Shown: in pieces, positions 7,823 through 17,120 of the stretch
Numbering within the stretch: position 1 is the stretch's first letter
Layout: every line of letters starts with the position of its first letter
Assembly (NCBI RefSeq): GCF_000800455.1
Contig: NZ_CP007456.1
Location: forward strand, 558,001 to 622,000
From: Bifidobacterium catenulatum PV20-2
GTDB lineage: Bacteria; Actinomycetota; Actinomycetes; Actinomycetales; Bifidobacteriaceae
Length of the DNA: 64,000 nucleotides
Reading direction: 5' to 3'
The notes under the pieces: generated by a model
Told to the model about the DNA's origin: nothing
The model's database searches: none
The model's input: only the letters and a program-made list of their open reading frames with translations
Made by a program: the position numbers and the translations under genes

Positions 7823-9049
7823 ATGGCTTCACTGCGGAGTATCAATCAAGACGATTTACGAAACCATAATCTTTCCGTGGTGCTCGATTCGCTGTTGCGT
7901 GCCACCGAGCCGATGAGTCGCGCTGATCTCGCCAAGAAAACCGGCTTGACCAAAGCCGCCATGTCGGTGCTGGTGTCGTTGATGCTCGACAATGAGATTC
8001 TGATGGAGGGCGCGCCATCCGGCCAGTCGCTGTATGGGCGACCTAGCATTCCGCTTGAAATCAAGTCTGGTCGCCTGTGCGGCATGGGATTACAGGCCAA
8101 CACCGACGGCTACGGCGTGGTGGTGCTCGATCTCGACGGTTCCGTTGTGGGGGAGCAATGGGTTGACGCCGACATGGCCAATGCCGATGAACAGGAGATT
8201 TTCGCCCGTCTCGACGAACTGGCTTTGCGGCAGGAAGATGCTCTTGCGAGGAAGGGTTATGTGCTTGCCGGTACCGGTTTGGCATTGCCGGGTCTCGTCA
8301 CCGATGATTTGCGATTGCTGGGCGCACGCAATCTCGGTTGGGAACGTTTGGATCTCAAACAGTTCAATGTGGTCAAACGACTTGATCCTGTTGCCTGCAA
8401 TGAGGCCAATGCCGCTGCATTGGCGCAGGTTCCTGGATATGCCACGCAGCGTGAAGGTTCGGGGCAGATCAAGCCGACAGATTCGTTCATCTACATGTCG
8501 ACCGATGTGGGCATCGGCGGTGCGGTGATCCGTGAGGGACGTGTGGTGAGCGGCGATCACGGTTTTGGCGGCGAATTGGGACATGTTTCCGTCGACATGC
8601 GTGGTCCCATCTGCCGTTGCGGCCGTCGCGGCTGCCTTGAAGTGTATGCGGGCAGGCGTTCCATGGTGAGTGCGGCCGGAATCGCCAGCAGCGATGCCGC
8701 CGCGACCCGCAGTGCCATCGACGAACTGATCGACCGTTGGCACCAGCGCGACGCGCAAACCGTGGCCGTTGTTGAAAAAGCGTTGGAAGCCATATCTTCC
8801 GTAATCGCATCAACCATCAATGTCTGCGACGTTGACGTGGTGATGCTCGGCGGTTTATGGGCGCGTTTCGAGCCTGAACTAATCCGCAGAATCGAACGCA
8901 TGGTACGCCCGCAAGTGCTGGCATATCCGGAAGTCGAGGCGAGCGTGCTCGTGGCCGATGTCATCGACCGTCCAGCCTTGATGGGTGCGGCCGAGATCGG
9001 CTTGCGACGCTTCATCGACAACCCGTTGCGTTTCATGGAGCAAAACTAG
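7823..9049 (+). CDS. ROK-family transcriptional regulator, probable xylose repressor
   Basis: A 408-residue protein. An N-terminal winged helix-turn-helix (about residues 20-65, SRADLAKKTGLTKAAMSVLV) is fused to a ROK sugar-binding domain with an ATP-site-like glycine segment (STDVGIGGAV) and the zinc motif CRCGRRGCLE. This layout is that of NagC/Mlc/XylR. Divergence from xylB and a shared inverted element near xylA and xylB argue that it represses the xylose genes and responds to xylose; this is inference from context. GAAGGAGGGAACC precedes the ATG. Some ROK proteins are true kinases, but the DNA-binding domain argues against that here. Confidence 0.88.
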   Translation: MASLRSINQDDLRNHNLSVVLDSLLRATEPMSRADLAKKTGLTKAAMSVLVSLMLDNEILMEGAPSGQSLYGRPSIPLEIKSGRLCGMGLQANTDGYGVVVLDLDGSVVGEQWVDADMANADEQEIFARLDELALRQEDALARKGYVLAGTGLALPGLVTDDLRLLGARNLGWERLDLKQFNVVKRLDPVACNEANAAALAQVPGYATQREGSGQIKPTDSFIYMSTDVGIGGAVIREGRVVSGDHGFGGELGHVSVDMRGPICRCGRRGCLEVYAGRRSMVSAAGIASSDAAATRSAIDELIDRWHQRDAQTVAVVEKALEAISSVIASTINVCDVDVVMLGGLWARFEPELIRRIERMVRPQVLAYPEVEASVLVADVIDRPALMGAAEIGLRRFIDNPLRFMEQN

Positions 9050-9100
9050 TCCACCCATTTGCTAAACTTACCGAGTTGGCATGTTCGCATGTTGCAACGT

Positions 9101-9174
9101 GGGGCGTTAGCTCAGTCGGTTAGAGCATCGGACTCATAATCCGCCGGTCCACGGTTCAAGCCCGTGACGCCCCA
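9101..9174 (+). tRNA. tRNA with CAU anticodon (tRNA-Met, elongator; Ile2 possible)
   Basis: The 74 bases fold as a cloverleaf. The acceptor arm is GGGGCGT paired with ACGCCCC, the D arm is GCTC/GAGC, the anticodon loop is CTCATAA, and the T arm is CACGG-TTCAAGC-CCGTG. The discriminator is A and no CCA is encoded. The D-loop and acceptor do not look like an initiator tRNA. A CAU anticodon can also belong to lysidine-modified tRNA-Ile2; I cannot separate the two by eye. Confidence 0.9.
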
Positions 9175-9197
9175 CTCTTTTGTAAAGTCAAGGCTTC

Positions 9198-9206
9198 TGA
9201 TACAAT
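9198..9206 (+). promoter_or_regulatory. Candidate extended -10 for rpmE
   Basis: TGATACAAT (9198-9206) matches an extended -10 (TGN followed by TACAAT) about 77 bp before rpmE. A weak -35 (TTGTAA, 9180-9185) is 15 bp upstream. Confidence 0.35.
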
Positions 9207-9282
9207 CCGAAAGGTTATCCGGTTCACGCGATGCCATAGGGGCGTTGCGACCCGGGTCCCCCGAATCTCTAGGAGACAAACT

Positions 9283-9495
9283 ATGAAGCAGGGTATCCAT
9301 CCTGATTATCACGCAGTGCAGGTTACCTGCTCTTGCGGCAACACCTTCGTCACCCGTTCCACCTACAACGGCGATCACATGACCGTCGACGTGTGCTCCA
9401 ACTGCCACCCGTTCTACACCGGCAAGCAGAAGATCCTCGACACCGGTGGCCGCGTGGCACGCTTCGAGAAGCGTTACGGCAAGAAGGCCAAGTGA
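9283..9495 (+). CDS. rpmE: 50S ribosomal protein L31
   Basis: A 70-residue large-subunit protein. It begins [10 protein letters not shown] and carries the zinc-binding cysteines of the C+ form (C16, C18, C38, C41; CSCG and [10 protein letters not shown]). The C+ form is the zinc-replete version; many actinobacteria also keep a C- paralogue elsewhere. AGGAGA lies 8 bases before the ATG. It follows tRNA(CAU), ends in a strong terminator, and stands at the head of the conserved rpmE-prfA-prmC cluster. Confidence 0.97.
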   Translation: MKQGIHPDYHAVQVTCSCGNTFVTRSTYNGDHMTVDVCSNCHPFYTGKQKILDTGGRVARFEKRYGKKAK

Positions 9496-9513
9496 GTCTT
9501 ATTGCTTAGGCAA

Positions 9514-9551
9514 TGAAAAACGCCAGTCCGATTGTGGGCTGGCGTTTTTCA
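9514..9551 (+). terminator. Rho-independent terminator of rpmE
   Basis: TGAAAAACGCCAG (9514-9526) pairs with CTGGCGTTTTTCA (9539-9551). Confidence 0.9.
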
Positions 9552-9739
9552 TTATGCAACGGATACGCATGCGCTGGCGTGCATGCGATTGGGATATTCG
9601 TAAGATGCGTGGGATACCTGCGAAATACCGCGCTTCGGCAACGTTTCCAAGGCACCTTATATGATGGATAGGTTGAGTGGAGTTCAGCGAAGCGTTCACG
9701 CTGAAGCGCAGATTTATAAGCAGATAGAAAAGGCGTACA

Positions 9740-10828
9740 TTGGCAGACGAGCAGTTCCCCGCGGCAGTTACCGCACTTGAGGAATATCACAATATCGAAC
9801 AGCAGATGGCCGAGCCGGAAGTCGCGTCGGATCCGGATAAGATGCGTAAGCTGGGACGTCGTCACGCCGAGTTGGGCGTTATCGTTTCCGCATACACCGC
9901 ATACAAGCAGGTGAAAGACGATCTGGAGGCAGCCAAGGAAATGGCTTCCGAAGATCCGGATTTCGCGGAAGAGGCGAAACGTTTGGAAAGCGAGCTTCCA
10001 GCGGCGGAGGAAAAGCTGCGTACCGCGTTGATTCCGCGCGATCCCGATGATGCGCGTGACACGATCATGGAAATCAAGGCGGGTACCGGCGGTGAGGAAG
10101 CGGCGCTGTTCGCGGGTGATTTGCTGCGCATGTACATGCGATATGCGGAAAAGCGCGGTTGGGCCGTCACTCTGCAAAGCGAAAACACCACCGAGCTGGG
10201 TGGCGTCAAAGACGTGCAGCTTGCCATTCGCGCCAAGGGCACTCCCGCGCCGGAAGACGGTGTATGGGCGTCCCTCAAGTATGAGGGTGGCGTGCATCGT
10301 GTGCAGCGTATTCCCGTCACCGAATCGCAGGGTCGCATCCAAACTTCCGCGGCCGGCGTCATCGTGTTCCCGGAAGCCGACGAAGACGATGATGAGATTG
10401 AAATCGATCAGAAGGATCTGAAAATCGACATCTTCATGAGCTCCGGCCCGGGCGGCCAGTCCGTGAACACCACATATTCCGCCGTTCGTATGACCCACAT
10501 TCCGACCGGCATCGTGGTGAGCATGCAGGATGAGAAGAGCCAGATTCAGAATCGTGCGGCCGCACTGCGCGTATTGAAGAGCCGCCTGCTCGCCATGAAG
10601 CACGAGGAGGAAGCCGCACAGGCCGCAGACATGCGTCACTCCCAGGTGCGCTCGCTGGATCGTTCCGAACGAATCCGCACCTACAATTTCCCGGAGAACC
10701 GTATCGTCGATCATCGTACGAACTACAAGGCGTACAACCTTGACGCCGTGCTTGATGGCGATCTGCAGGCCGTCATCGATTCCGACATTCAGGCGGATGA
10801 GGCCGATCGTCTCGCCAACCAGAAGTAA
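9740..10828 (+). CDS. prfA: Peptide chain release factor 1
   Basis: A 362-residue factor that reads UAA and UAG stop codons and releases the peptide. The codon-reading tripeptide is PVT (192-194, in RIPVTESQG), the RF1 type; the GGQ peptidyl-tRNA hydrolysis motif is at 238-240 ([13 protein letters not shown]). The start is a TTG at 9740 after GAAAAGG; no in-frame ATG gives a full N-terminus. prmC, whose product methylates this GGQ glutamine, starts 8 bp downstream, so the two are co-transcribed. Confidence 0.96.
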   Translation: MADEQFPAAVTALEEYHNIEQQMAEPEVASDPDKMRKLGRRHAELGVIVSAYTAYKQVKDDLEAAKEMASEDPDFAEEAKRLESELPAAEEKLRTALIPRDPDDARDTIMEIKAGTGGEEAALFAGDLLRMYMRYAEKRGWAVTLQSENTTELGGVKDVQLAIRAKGTPAPEDGVWASLKYEGGVHRVQRIPVTESQGRIQTSAAGVIVFPEADEDDDEIEIDQKDLKIDIFMSSGPGGQSVNTTYSAVRMTHIPTGIVVSMQDEKSQIQNRAAALRVLKSRLLAMKHEEEAAQAADMRHSQVRSLDRSERIRTYNFPENRIVDHRTNYKAYNLDAVLDGDLQAVIDSDIQADEADRLANQK

Positions 10829-10836
10829 GGCGTGGT

Positions 10837-11862
10837 GTGGCTACGGTATTCGAAACGGTGCGTTCCTCCGCGGCCATATTGAGCGCGGCGGGCGTCGACA
10901 CTCCGGAACATGACGTCAAACTGCTGCTCGCCGAAGCCTTCCACGTCGATTTGAGGGACGTGGACAAGGCCATGCTTATGGGAGACGATGTCGAGCATCT
11001 GAACAGTGCCTTGACGTCCGTTTCTCCAGAATCGGACATTCATAATGCACCTGAAGGCATGTGCGTGTCCGATTCATCAGAATCGGGCGTTTGGACGAAT
11101 GCGAAAACCACTGGGAATACTGTCGCGGCGGCCATGGAACGGTTCCATTCCATGGTGGATCGTCGATCCAAACGTGAGCCATTGCAACACATCACCGGCC
11201 ATGCGCCGTTCCGCTATCTCGATCTGAAAGTCGGACCGGGCGTGTTCATTCCGCGTCCTGAAACCGAGTTGGTGGTGCAGGAAGGCATCGAATGGACCAC
11301 CCGGCATGGCATGTACCGTGCTAAAGTGGTCGATTTATGCGCCGGTAGCGGTGCGATCGGACTTGCTTTCGCCACGGAAGTGCCGGGCAGCGAAGTCTGG
11401 GCCGTCGAAAAAAGCGAACGGACCGCGCAGTGGACGCGCCGCAATCTTGACGAAACCACGAAACGGTATCCGGCGATCGCAGGTAATTATCATCTGGAAA
11501 TCGCCGACGCCACGCAGATGCCGACACTGAACCAGCTTGATGGCACAATCGACATCGTGCTTACCAATCCTCCGTATGTGCCGCTTTTCGACATTCCCGT
11601 ACAGCCAGAAGTACGCGATTACGATCCCGATCTGGCGCTGTACGGCGGTTCCGCGGATGGTACGCTCATTCCGGAGCGCATCATCTCACGCGCTTCGAAA
11701 CTGCTCAAGCCAGGCGGGCTCATGGTAATGGAACACGATGTCACGCAGGGGGAGCGGCTTGCCGCTTTCGCACGTACTTGCGATTTCGTCGATGTCGTCG
11801 TGCACAACGATTACACCGGTCGTCCACGTTATCTGACGGCAGAAAAGCAAGAAATCGTATAA
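10837..11862 (+). CDS. prmC: Release factor glutamine N5-methyltransferase
   Basis: A 341-residue SAM-dependent enzyme that methylates the GGQ glutamine of release factors. The SAM motif VVDLCAGSGAIGLAFA and the catalytic NPPY (244-247) are intact, and FIPRPETELVV precedes them. It is longer than usual (about 280-300) because a low-complexity Ser/Asp/Glu segment (about residues 58-90) lies between the N-terminal helical domain and the catalytic fold. At DNA level this segment holds a 25-bp imperfect direct repeat (11016-11040 and 11067-11091), 51 bp, or 17 codons, apart. Start is GTG at 10837. Confidence 0.94.
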   Translation: MATVFETVRSSAAILSAAGVDTPEHDVKLLLAEAFHVDLRDVDKAMLMGDDVEHLNSALTSVSPESDIHNAPEGMCVSDSSESGVWTNAKTTGNTVAAAMERFHSMVDRRSKREPLQHITGHAPFRYLDLKVGPGVFIPRPETELVVQEGIEWTTRHGMYRAKVVDLCAGSGAIGLAFATEVPGSEVWAVEKSERTAQWTRRNLDETTKRYPAIAGNYHLEIADATQMPTLNQLDGTIDIVLTNPPYVPLFDIPVQPEVRDYDPDLALYGGSADGTLIPERIISRASKLLKPGGLMVMEHDVTQGERLAAFARTCDFVDVVVHNDYTGRPRYLTAEKQEIV

Positions 11863-12105
11863 TACAAGACGTTTCACGGCATGCCGGTGAAGATATAGCC
11901 GGAAGTTGAGTCTCACTATAAGAACATTTTATGCATGACGTTGTCCGTCGGGCTATAAAGAACAATCGGAATGCACATAAAGAACGGACGGCAGCCATAA
12001 GCGGCCGTTGCGGTTCCGCGCACGGGATTGAGATGAACATGAATGGCTTTCATGGTGCGCGTTGAGAGGAATGTGCGGCATTTTCAAGAAAAGAGGAAGA
12101 ACGGA

Positions 12106-13302
12106 ATGAACGTCAAGTTCTCCGCCAAGTGCGTTGCCGTGATCGCGGCAGGCGCAATGTCAATGTCCCTCGCTGCCTGCTCCGGCGGCAGCATGGACGA
12201 TTCCAGCAGCTCCAATGGTAGCGCGGCCAACAGCGATACCATCACGCTGGGATCCATCACCACCAACTCCGGCACCGCCGCCGCATACGGCGAGGCCGAA
12301 GTCGCCGGCTTCAAGCTGGCAGTGGACGAGATCAACGCCAAGGGCGGTATCAACGGCAAGAAGGTCAAGCTCGAGTCCATGGACGATAAGGGCGACGCCA
12401 CCGAAGCCTCTAACGCCTTCAACAAGCTCGCCGGCGACGACAGCGTGCTCGGCGTGCTTGGTCCGACCATCTCCTCCACCACCGCGGCAGTGGCTCCGCT
12501 GGCCGACCAGGCCAAGCTGCCGGCCATCGCTCCGGCCGCCACCTCCGACTCCATCGAGACCGGTGGCTACATGTTCCGCACCTGCTTCAAGGATTCCTAT
12601 CAGGGTGAGATCGCGGCCAAGTTCGCAGCCGAGACCCTGAAGGTCAAGAAGGTCGCCGTGCTGTACGGCACCGGCGACCCGTACTCCTCCGGCGTGGGCA
12701 AGGCTTTCGCCGATGCCGCCAAGAAGGCCGGCCTTGAGGTTGTGGCAGAGGAGAATTCCTCCAGCGCCGACGACACCGAGTACTCCTCCCAGCTGCAGAA
12801 GATCCAGGCCGCTGGCGCCGAGTTCCTGTACGCTCCGTACTATTACTCCGTTGCCGGTCCGTACATCATCCCGCAGGCCCGTTCCGTCGGCTACGATGGT
12901 TATGTGATGGGTCCTGACGGCTACGATGGCTTGAAGATGACCGACGATAAGTCGCTGTACAACAAGGTGCTCTACACCACCCATTATTCTCCAGACGACA
13001 CCTCCAACGCCAAGGTGCAGGACTTCATCAAGTCCTACAAGAAGGCCAACAAGAACGCCGATCCAAACACCTTCACCGCACTGGGCTATGACTCCGTGTA
13101 CATGATGGCTCAGGCGATCGAGAAGGCCGGCAAGAACGCCACCCGCGAGTCTGTGCGCAACGCCATCTCCGGTATGAGCTTCGAAGGCGTGACCGGCAAC
13201 TTCACGCTCGACAAGAAGGGCTCCCCGAAGAAGTCCGTCATCGTCCTTGAGCTCAAGGACGGCAAGCCTCAGTACAAGACCACCATCCAGCCGTCCAAGT
13301 GA
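12106..13302 (+). CDS. livJ: Branched-chain amino-acid ABC transporter, substrate-binding lipoprotein
   Basis: A 398-residue lipoprotein with a lipobox at SLAAC (Cys25) and a type I periplasmic-binding fold (Peripla_BP_6): ITLGSITTNSGTAAAYGEAEVAGFKLAVDEIN-type start, then GPTISSTTAAVAPLADQ. It captures Leu/Ile/Val-like ligands outside the cell for the LivHMGF complex encoded just downstream. The frame opens earlier, but ATG 12106 is chosen because AGAGGAAG precedes it and the signal peptide starts there. A hairpin follows the gene at 13351, which would let the binding protein be made in excess over the permeases. The 243-bp upstream gap is presumed to hold the promoter; no clear -35/-10 pair is visible. 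Confidence 0.92.
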   Translation: MNVKFSAKCVAVIAAGAMSMSLAACSGGSMDDSSSSNGSAANSDTITLGSITTNSGTAAAYGEAEVAGFKLAVDEINAKGGINGKKVKLESMDDKGDATEASNAFNKLAGDDSVLGVLGPTISSTTAAVAPLADQAKLPAIAPAATSDSIETGGYMFRTCFKDSYQGEIAAKFAAETLKVKKVAVLYGTGDPYSSGVGKAFADAAKKAGLEVVAEENSSSADDTEYSSQLQKIQAAGAEFLYAPYYYSVAGPYIIPQARSVGYDGYVMGPDGYDGLKMTDDKSLYNKVLYTTHYSPDDTSNAKVQDFIKSYKKANKNADPNTFTALGYDSVYMMAQAIEKAGKNATRESVRNAISGMSFEGVTGNFTLDKKGSPKKSVIVLELKDGKPQYKTTIQPSK

Positions 13303-13350
13303 TTTCCATCTGCTTGAAGGCAAGGTTTTTGAAAGCCTGAGCATATAAGA

Positions 13351-13383
13351 GGAGGGGACCGGGAAACCGGTTCTCTCCCTTTC
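13351..13383 (+). terminator. Attenuator-like hairpin between livJ and livH
   Basis: GGAGGGGACCGG pairs with CCGGTTCTCTCC around a GAAA loop (12 bp, two G-U pairs), followed by CTTTC. With only three Ts it probably terminates weakly or protects the livJ 3' end. Confidence 0.6.
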
Positions 13384-13459
13384 GCGTATCAAGGCGTTTT
13401 TATCCATATTCGTCGGGTTCGAGAGCCTGACGGCAGACATTTTTTTGAAAGGAGGAATG

Positions 13460-14386
13460 ATGGGCGATCAGATCATCATGTTCATCAGCCAGATCTTCAA
13501 TGGTTTGAAGATTGGTAGCGTGTACTCGCTTGTGGCACTTGGCTACACCATGGTGTACGGCATCATTCGTTTGATCAACTTCGCGCACGGCGATTTCATC
13601 ATGGTTGGCTCCTATGTGCTGATGCTTACCATTCCGGCAATCGTCGCGTTCGGCCTGCCCGCATGGGTGGCCGTCATTCCCGCGATCCTCATGTGCGTGG
13701 CGGTGGGCGTCATCGTGGAGAGGGCCGCATATAAGCCGGTGCGTGAGAAGGGCAACAGCATGACGGCCCTCATCACCGCAATCGCCATGAGCCTGTTGCT
13801 GGAGAATGGCTCCCAAGCCATCTTCGGCGCCGATTACCAGACTGTGCCAACGATCATCCAGATTCCGACGCTGTCGCTCGGCAAGCTGAAAATCGACGGC
13901 GCGACCATCATCACCATCGTGCTCGGCGTCATCATCATGGTCGCGCTGCAGCTGTTCGTCTCCCACACCAAGCAGGGCAAGGCCATGCGTGCGGTTTCCG
14001 AAGATAAGGAAGCGTCGATTCTGATGGGTATCAACGTGAACTCCACCATCACGCTGACCTTCGCCATCGGTTCCGGTCTGGCTGCGGTGGCGGCGCTTAT
14101 GTACTGCATTTCCTATCCGCAGGTGTCTCCGATGATGGGTGCGATGCTGGGCCTGAAGGCATTCGTCGCGGCCGTGCTCGGCGGCATCGGCTCCATTCCG
14201 GGTGCCATGGTCGGCGGTCTGGTGATCGGCGTGGTCGAAAGCCTGACCAAGGCGTATATCGGCACCATCACCGGCGGTGTGATCACGTCCGCGTTCTCCG
14301 ACGCCATCGTGTTCGGTATCCTCATCATCGTGCTCCTGGTCAAGCCGTCCGGCCTGATGGGCGAACCGGAAACAGAGAAGGTGTGA
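13460..14386 (+). CDS. livH: Branched-chain amino-acid ABC transporter permease LivH
   Basis: A 308-residue inner-membrane permease with about eight hydrophobic helices. The segment LINFAHGDFIMVGSYV near the N-terminus and the EAA-like GMLGLKAFVAAVLGGIGSIPG loop near the C-terminus are LivH signatures. AAAGGAGG at 13448-13455 puts the start at the second of two adjacent ATGs (13460); the ATG at 13457 is too close to the ribosome site. It pairs with LivM (4 bp downstream) to form the pore of the branched-chain amino-acid importer. Confidence 0.93.
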   Translation: MGDQIIMFISQIFNGLKIGSVYSLVALGYTMVYGIIRLINFAHGDFIMVGSYVLMLTIPAIVAFGLPAWVAVIPAILMCVAVGVIVERAAYKPVREKGNSMTALITAIAMSLLLENGSQAIFGADYQTVPTIIQIPTLSLGKLKIDGATIITIVLGVIIMVALQLFVSHTKQGKAMRAVSEDKEASILMGINVNSTITLTFAIGSGLAAVAALMYCISYPQVSPMMGAMLGLKAFVAAVLGGIGSIPGAMVGGLVIGVVESLTKAYIGTITGGVITSAFSDAIVFGILIIVLLVKPSGLMGEPETEKV

Positions 14387-14390
14387 TCCC

Positions 14391-15551
14391 ATGAAGAAAT
14401 CTATGCTTTCCACCAAACAGTCCTATCTGATGTGCGCGATCGGCGTGGTCGTACTGTTCGGCATCCTGATGGGCGTGTGCGAATCCGGCATGGCCAGCGC
14501 CTATATCAAAGGCATTATGATGACCAGCTGCATCGCCATCATCATGACCACTTCGCTGAACCTCACTATCGGCGTGCTCGGACAACTCACGTTGGGCTGC
14601 TGCGGTTTCGAGGCGATCGGCGCGTATTCCGCCGCTTTGCTGAGCAAGCTGCTCGTCGCCAATGGCATTGCTATGGATCCGACTTTGCGATTCCTGCTTA
14701 CCACCCTCGTCGGTGGTGTAATCGCCTGCATTTTCGGCATTCTGGTCGGCATCCCTGCATTGCGTCTGCATGGTGATTACCTCGCCATCATCACGCTTGG
14801 CTTCGGTGAGATCATCCGCGTGATCATCCAGAACCTGAAGGTCGCCGGCGGCATGGGTCTCGACAAGGGCGCCGCAGGACAGGCGTTGATCGGCATCGAC
14901 CGTCTCGCCAACCTGTATGTCGTGTTCTGGATCACCGTCGTCACCGTGGTGCTGTTGTTCATGTTCGCCCGTTCCCGTTACGGACGTGCCGTCAAGGCCA
15001 TCCGCGACGACGAGATCGCAGCCAGCGCATCCGGCATCAACATTACTTACATGAAGGTGCTCGTATTTGCGATTTCCGCGTTCTTCGCAGGTATCGCCGG
15101 TGGCATCTTCGCACAGTACATCGGTTCGTTGAATCCGTCCATGGCAGGATGGCTGCAGTCAATCAACTACGTGATCATGGTGGTGTTCGGCGGTATGGGA
15201 TCGCTGACCGGTTCCATCGTCTCCGCCATCGGTCTGACGATTCTTCCGGAATTGCTGCGCGCCTTCTCCACCTACCGTATGCTCGTGTACTCGGTGGCGC
15301 TGGTACTCATCATGATCTTCCGACCGCAAGGCATCTTCGGCAACTGGGAATTCTCCCTGACCAAGACCATCAACAAGCTGTTCTACCCGATGAAGTTCAA
15401 GGCACACGGCAAGCCGAAGCAGGCCGAAACCGTTAAAAAGGTCAAAGCGTCCAAGGAATCTGGCAAGAACGCGAAGAAGACGGCTGAAAAGGCCGAAACC
15501 GCTGAAAAGGTTGCTGAGACGGTCACCACTACCAAGGAGGCGAAGGCATGA
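14391..15551 (+). CDS. livM: Branched-chain amino-acid ABC transporter permease LivM
   Basis: A 386-residue membrane permease, partner of LivH. The core (about 1-330) has the expected helices, the GIPALRLHGDYLAIITLGFGEI motif region and the cytoplasmic RYGRAVKAIRDDEIAASASGI loop that contacts the ATPases. Beyond residue 335 is an unusual 50-residue Lys/Ala/Glu-rich cytoplasmic tail (VKKVKASKESGKNAKKTAEK...), likely disordered. The gene overlaps livG by 4 bp (ATGA), showing translational coupling. Confidence 0.93.
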   Translation: MKKSMLSTKQSYLMCAIGVVVLFGILMGVCESGMASAYIKGIMMTSCIAIIMTTSLNLTIGVLGQLTLGCCGFEAIGAYSAALLSKLLVANGIAMDPTLRFLLTTLVGGVIACIFGILVGIPALRLHGDYLAIITLGFGEIIRVIIQNLKVAGGMGLDKGAAGQALIGIDRLANLYVVFWITVVTVVLLFMFARSRYGRAVKAIRDDEIAASASGINITYMKVLVFAISAFFAGIAGGIFAQYIGSLNPSMAGWLQSINYVIMVVFGGMGSLTGSIVSAIGLTILPELLRAFSTYRMLVYSVALVLIMIFRPQGIFGNWEFSLTKTINKLFYPMKFKAHGKPKQAETVKKVKASKESGKNAKKTAEKAETAEKVAETVTTTKEAKA

Positions 15552-16345
15552 GCGAGCCCATCCTCAAGGCCGAGCATCTCGGCATCACCTTCGGAGGCTT
15601 GAAGGCCGTATCCGACTTCAACATGACCATCAACTCCGGTGAGCTCATCGGTCTGATCGGACCGAACGGCGCAGGCAAGACCACTGTGTTCAACCTGCTG
15701 ACCGGCGTATACCAGCCTACGGAAGGCGAGTTCTTCCTGGACGGCGAACGCATGAACGGTAAGAAGACGTACCAGGTGGTGCGTGCCGGAATCGCCAGAA
15801 CCTTCCAGAACATTCGTCTGTTCGGTCAGATGACGGTGGAAGAGAACGTGTTGGTCGCGTTCAACGAATCGTTCAGCTACCACATGGGCGGCGCGATTTT
15901 CCGTACGCCGAAATTCTGGAAGCAGGAACGCGAGATGCACGCCAAAGCCATCGACCTGCTCAAGATCTTCGGATTGGAAGGTCTGGCGGAAACCGAAGCC
16001 GCGAATCTGCCGTACGGCGCCCAGCGCAAGCTGGAAATCGCACGCGCCCTCGCCACCGGCATGAAGCTGCTTCTGCTCGACGAACCGGCCGCAGGCATGA
16101 ATCCAACGGAAACCGAGGATCTGCTTAACTGCATCAACACCATCCGCGACCGTTTCGGCATCGCCATCCTGCTGATCGAACATGACATGAGCTTGGTGAT
16201 GAACGTCTGCCAGCGCATCCAGGTGCTCGACTACGGACGCACCATCGCAGCCGGCACGCCGGATGAGATTGCCAACAATCCGCAGGTCATTTCCGCATAC
16301 CTTGGTTCCGATGACGAAGATGACGAAAGCGAGGAGGAAGCCTGA
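15548..16345 (+). CDS. livG: Branched-chain amino-acid ABC transporter ATP-binding protein LivG
   Basis: A 265-residue ATPase. Walker A is GPNGAGKTT, the LivG-type signature is YGAQRKLEIARAL in place of LSGGQ, Walker B is LLLLDEPAAGMNP, and the switch His lies in IEHDMSLVM. It has a short acidic C-terminus (DDEDDESEEEA). It forms a heterodimer with LivF, whose start overlaps its stop by one base, to energise import through LivHM. Confidence 0.95.
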   Translation: MSEPILKAEHLGITFGGLKAVSDFNMTINSGELIGLIGPNGAGKTTVFNLLTGVYQPTEGEFFLDGERMNGKKTYQVVRAGIARTFQNIRLFGQMTVEENVLVAFNESFSYHMGGAIFRTPKFWKQEREMHAKAIDLLKIFGLEGLAETEAANLPYGAQRKLEIARALATGMKLLLLDEPAAGMNPTETEDLLNCINTIRDRFGIAILLIEHDMSLVMNVCQRIQVLDYGRTIAAGTPDEIANNPQVISAYLGSDDEDDESEEEA

Positions 16346-17049
16346 TGCTGGAAGTCAAGAACCTTTCCGTTTCGTACGGTGCCATCGAAGCCGTTAAGGG
16401 CATCAGTTTCACCGTGAAGGATGGAGAGATCGTGTCCTTGATCGGTGCGAACGGCGCGGGCAAAACCACCACGCTGCACACCATCACCGGTCTGGTGCCG
16501 GCTAAATCCGGTTCCGTGATGTACAACGGCGTGGACTTGCTGAAAACCCACAGCAACAAGATCGTGACCCTCGGCATGGCTCACATTCCCGAAGGCCGTC
16601 ACGTCTTTACGCGCATGAGCGTTGAGGAGAACCTCGAAATGGGCGCGTTCAGCCTGAAGGACCAGTCGAGCCTCAAGAAGGACCTTGACATGGTCTACGG
16701 TCTGTTCCCGCGTCTGAAGGAACGTCGCAACCAGAAAGCCGGCACACTGTCCGGTGGCGAGCAGCAAATGCTCGCGATGGGACGCGCGCTGATGAGCCAT
16801 CCGAAAACGATCCTCATGGACGAACCGTCCATGGGTCTGTCCCCGAAGCTCGTCAAGGAGATCTTCTCCATCATCCGCAAACTGCACGAGCAGGGCATCA
16901 CGATTCTGTTGGTCGAGCAGAACGCCAAGATGGCGCTGTCGATCGCAGACCGCGCGTACGTGCTGGAAACCGGCCGTATTACGATGGAAGGCGACGCCAA
17001 AGAGCTGTTGAACAACGAGCAGGTGCGCAAGGCGTATCTGGGCGCATAA
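16345..17049 (+). CDS. livF: Branched-chain amino-acid ABC transporter ATP-binding protein LivF
   Basis: A 234-residue ATPase with Walker A GANGAGKTT, signature LSGGEQQMLAMGRAL, Walker B ILMDEPSMGLSP and the LivF-typical HIPEGRHVFTRMSVEENLEMG segment. Last gene of the livJHMGF operon; the next gene, tsaC, starts 71 bp later and belongs to a different conserved cluster. No terminator is obvious in between, so read-through into tsaC-wecA is likely. Confidence 0.95.
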   Translation: MLEVKNLSVSYGAIEAVKGISFTVKDGEIVSLIGANGAGKTTTLHTITGLVPAKSGSVMYNGVDLLKTHSNKIVTLGMAHIPEGRHVFTRMSVEENLEMGAFSLKDQSSLKKDLDMVYGLFPRLKERRNQKAGTLSGGEQQMLAMGRALMSHPKTILMDEPSMGLSPKLVKEIFSIIRKLHEQGITILLVEQNAKMALSIADRAYVLETGRITMEGDAKELLNNEQVRKAYLGA

Positions 17050-17120
17050 GGTCAGTTTCAACGCAGTTGAAGAATCCTGCCTTACAATGGTGGGGTCAGC
17101 AAGCCGAAAAGGGAGGTGTC

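Noticed and set aside
12160-13440. Minus-strand open frame opposite livJ
   Set aside because: Shadow of the livJ coding frame with Gly/Val/Leu-rich nonsense and no motif.
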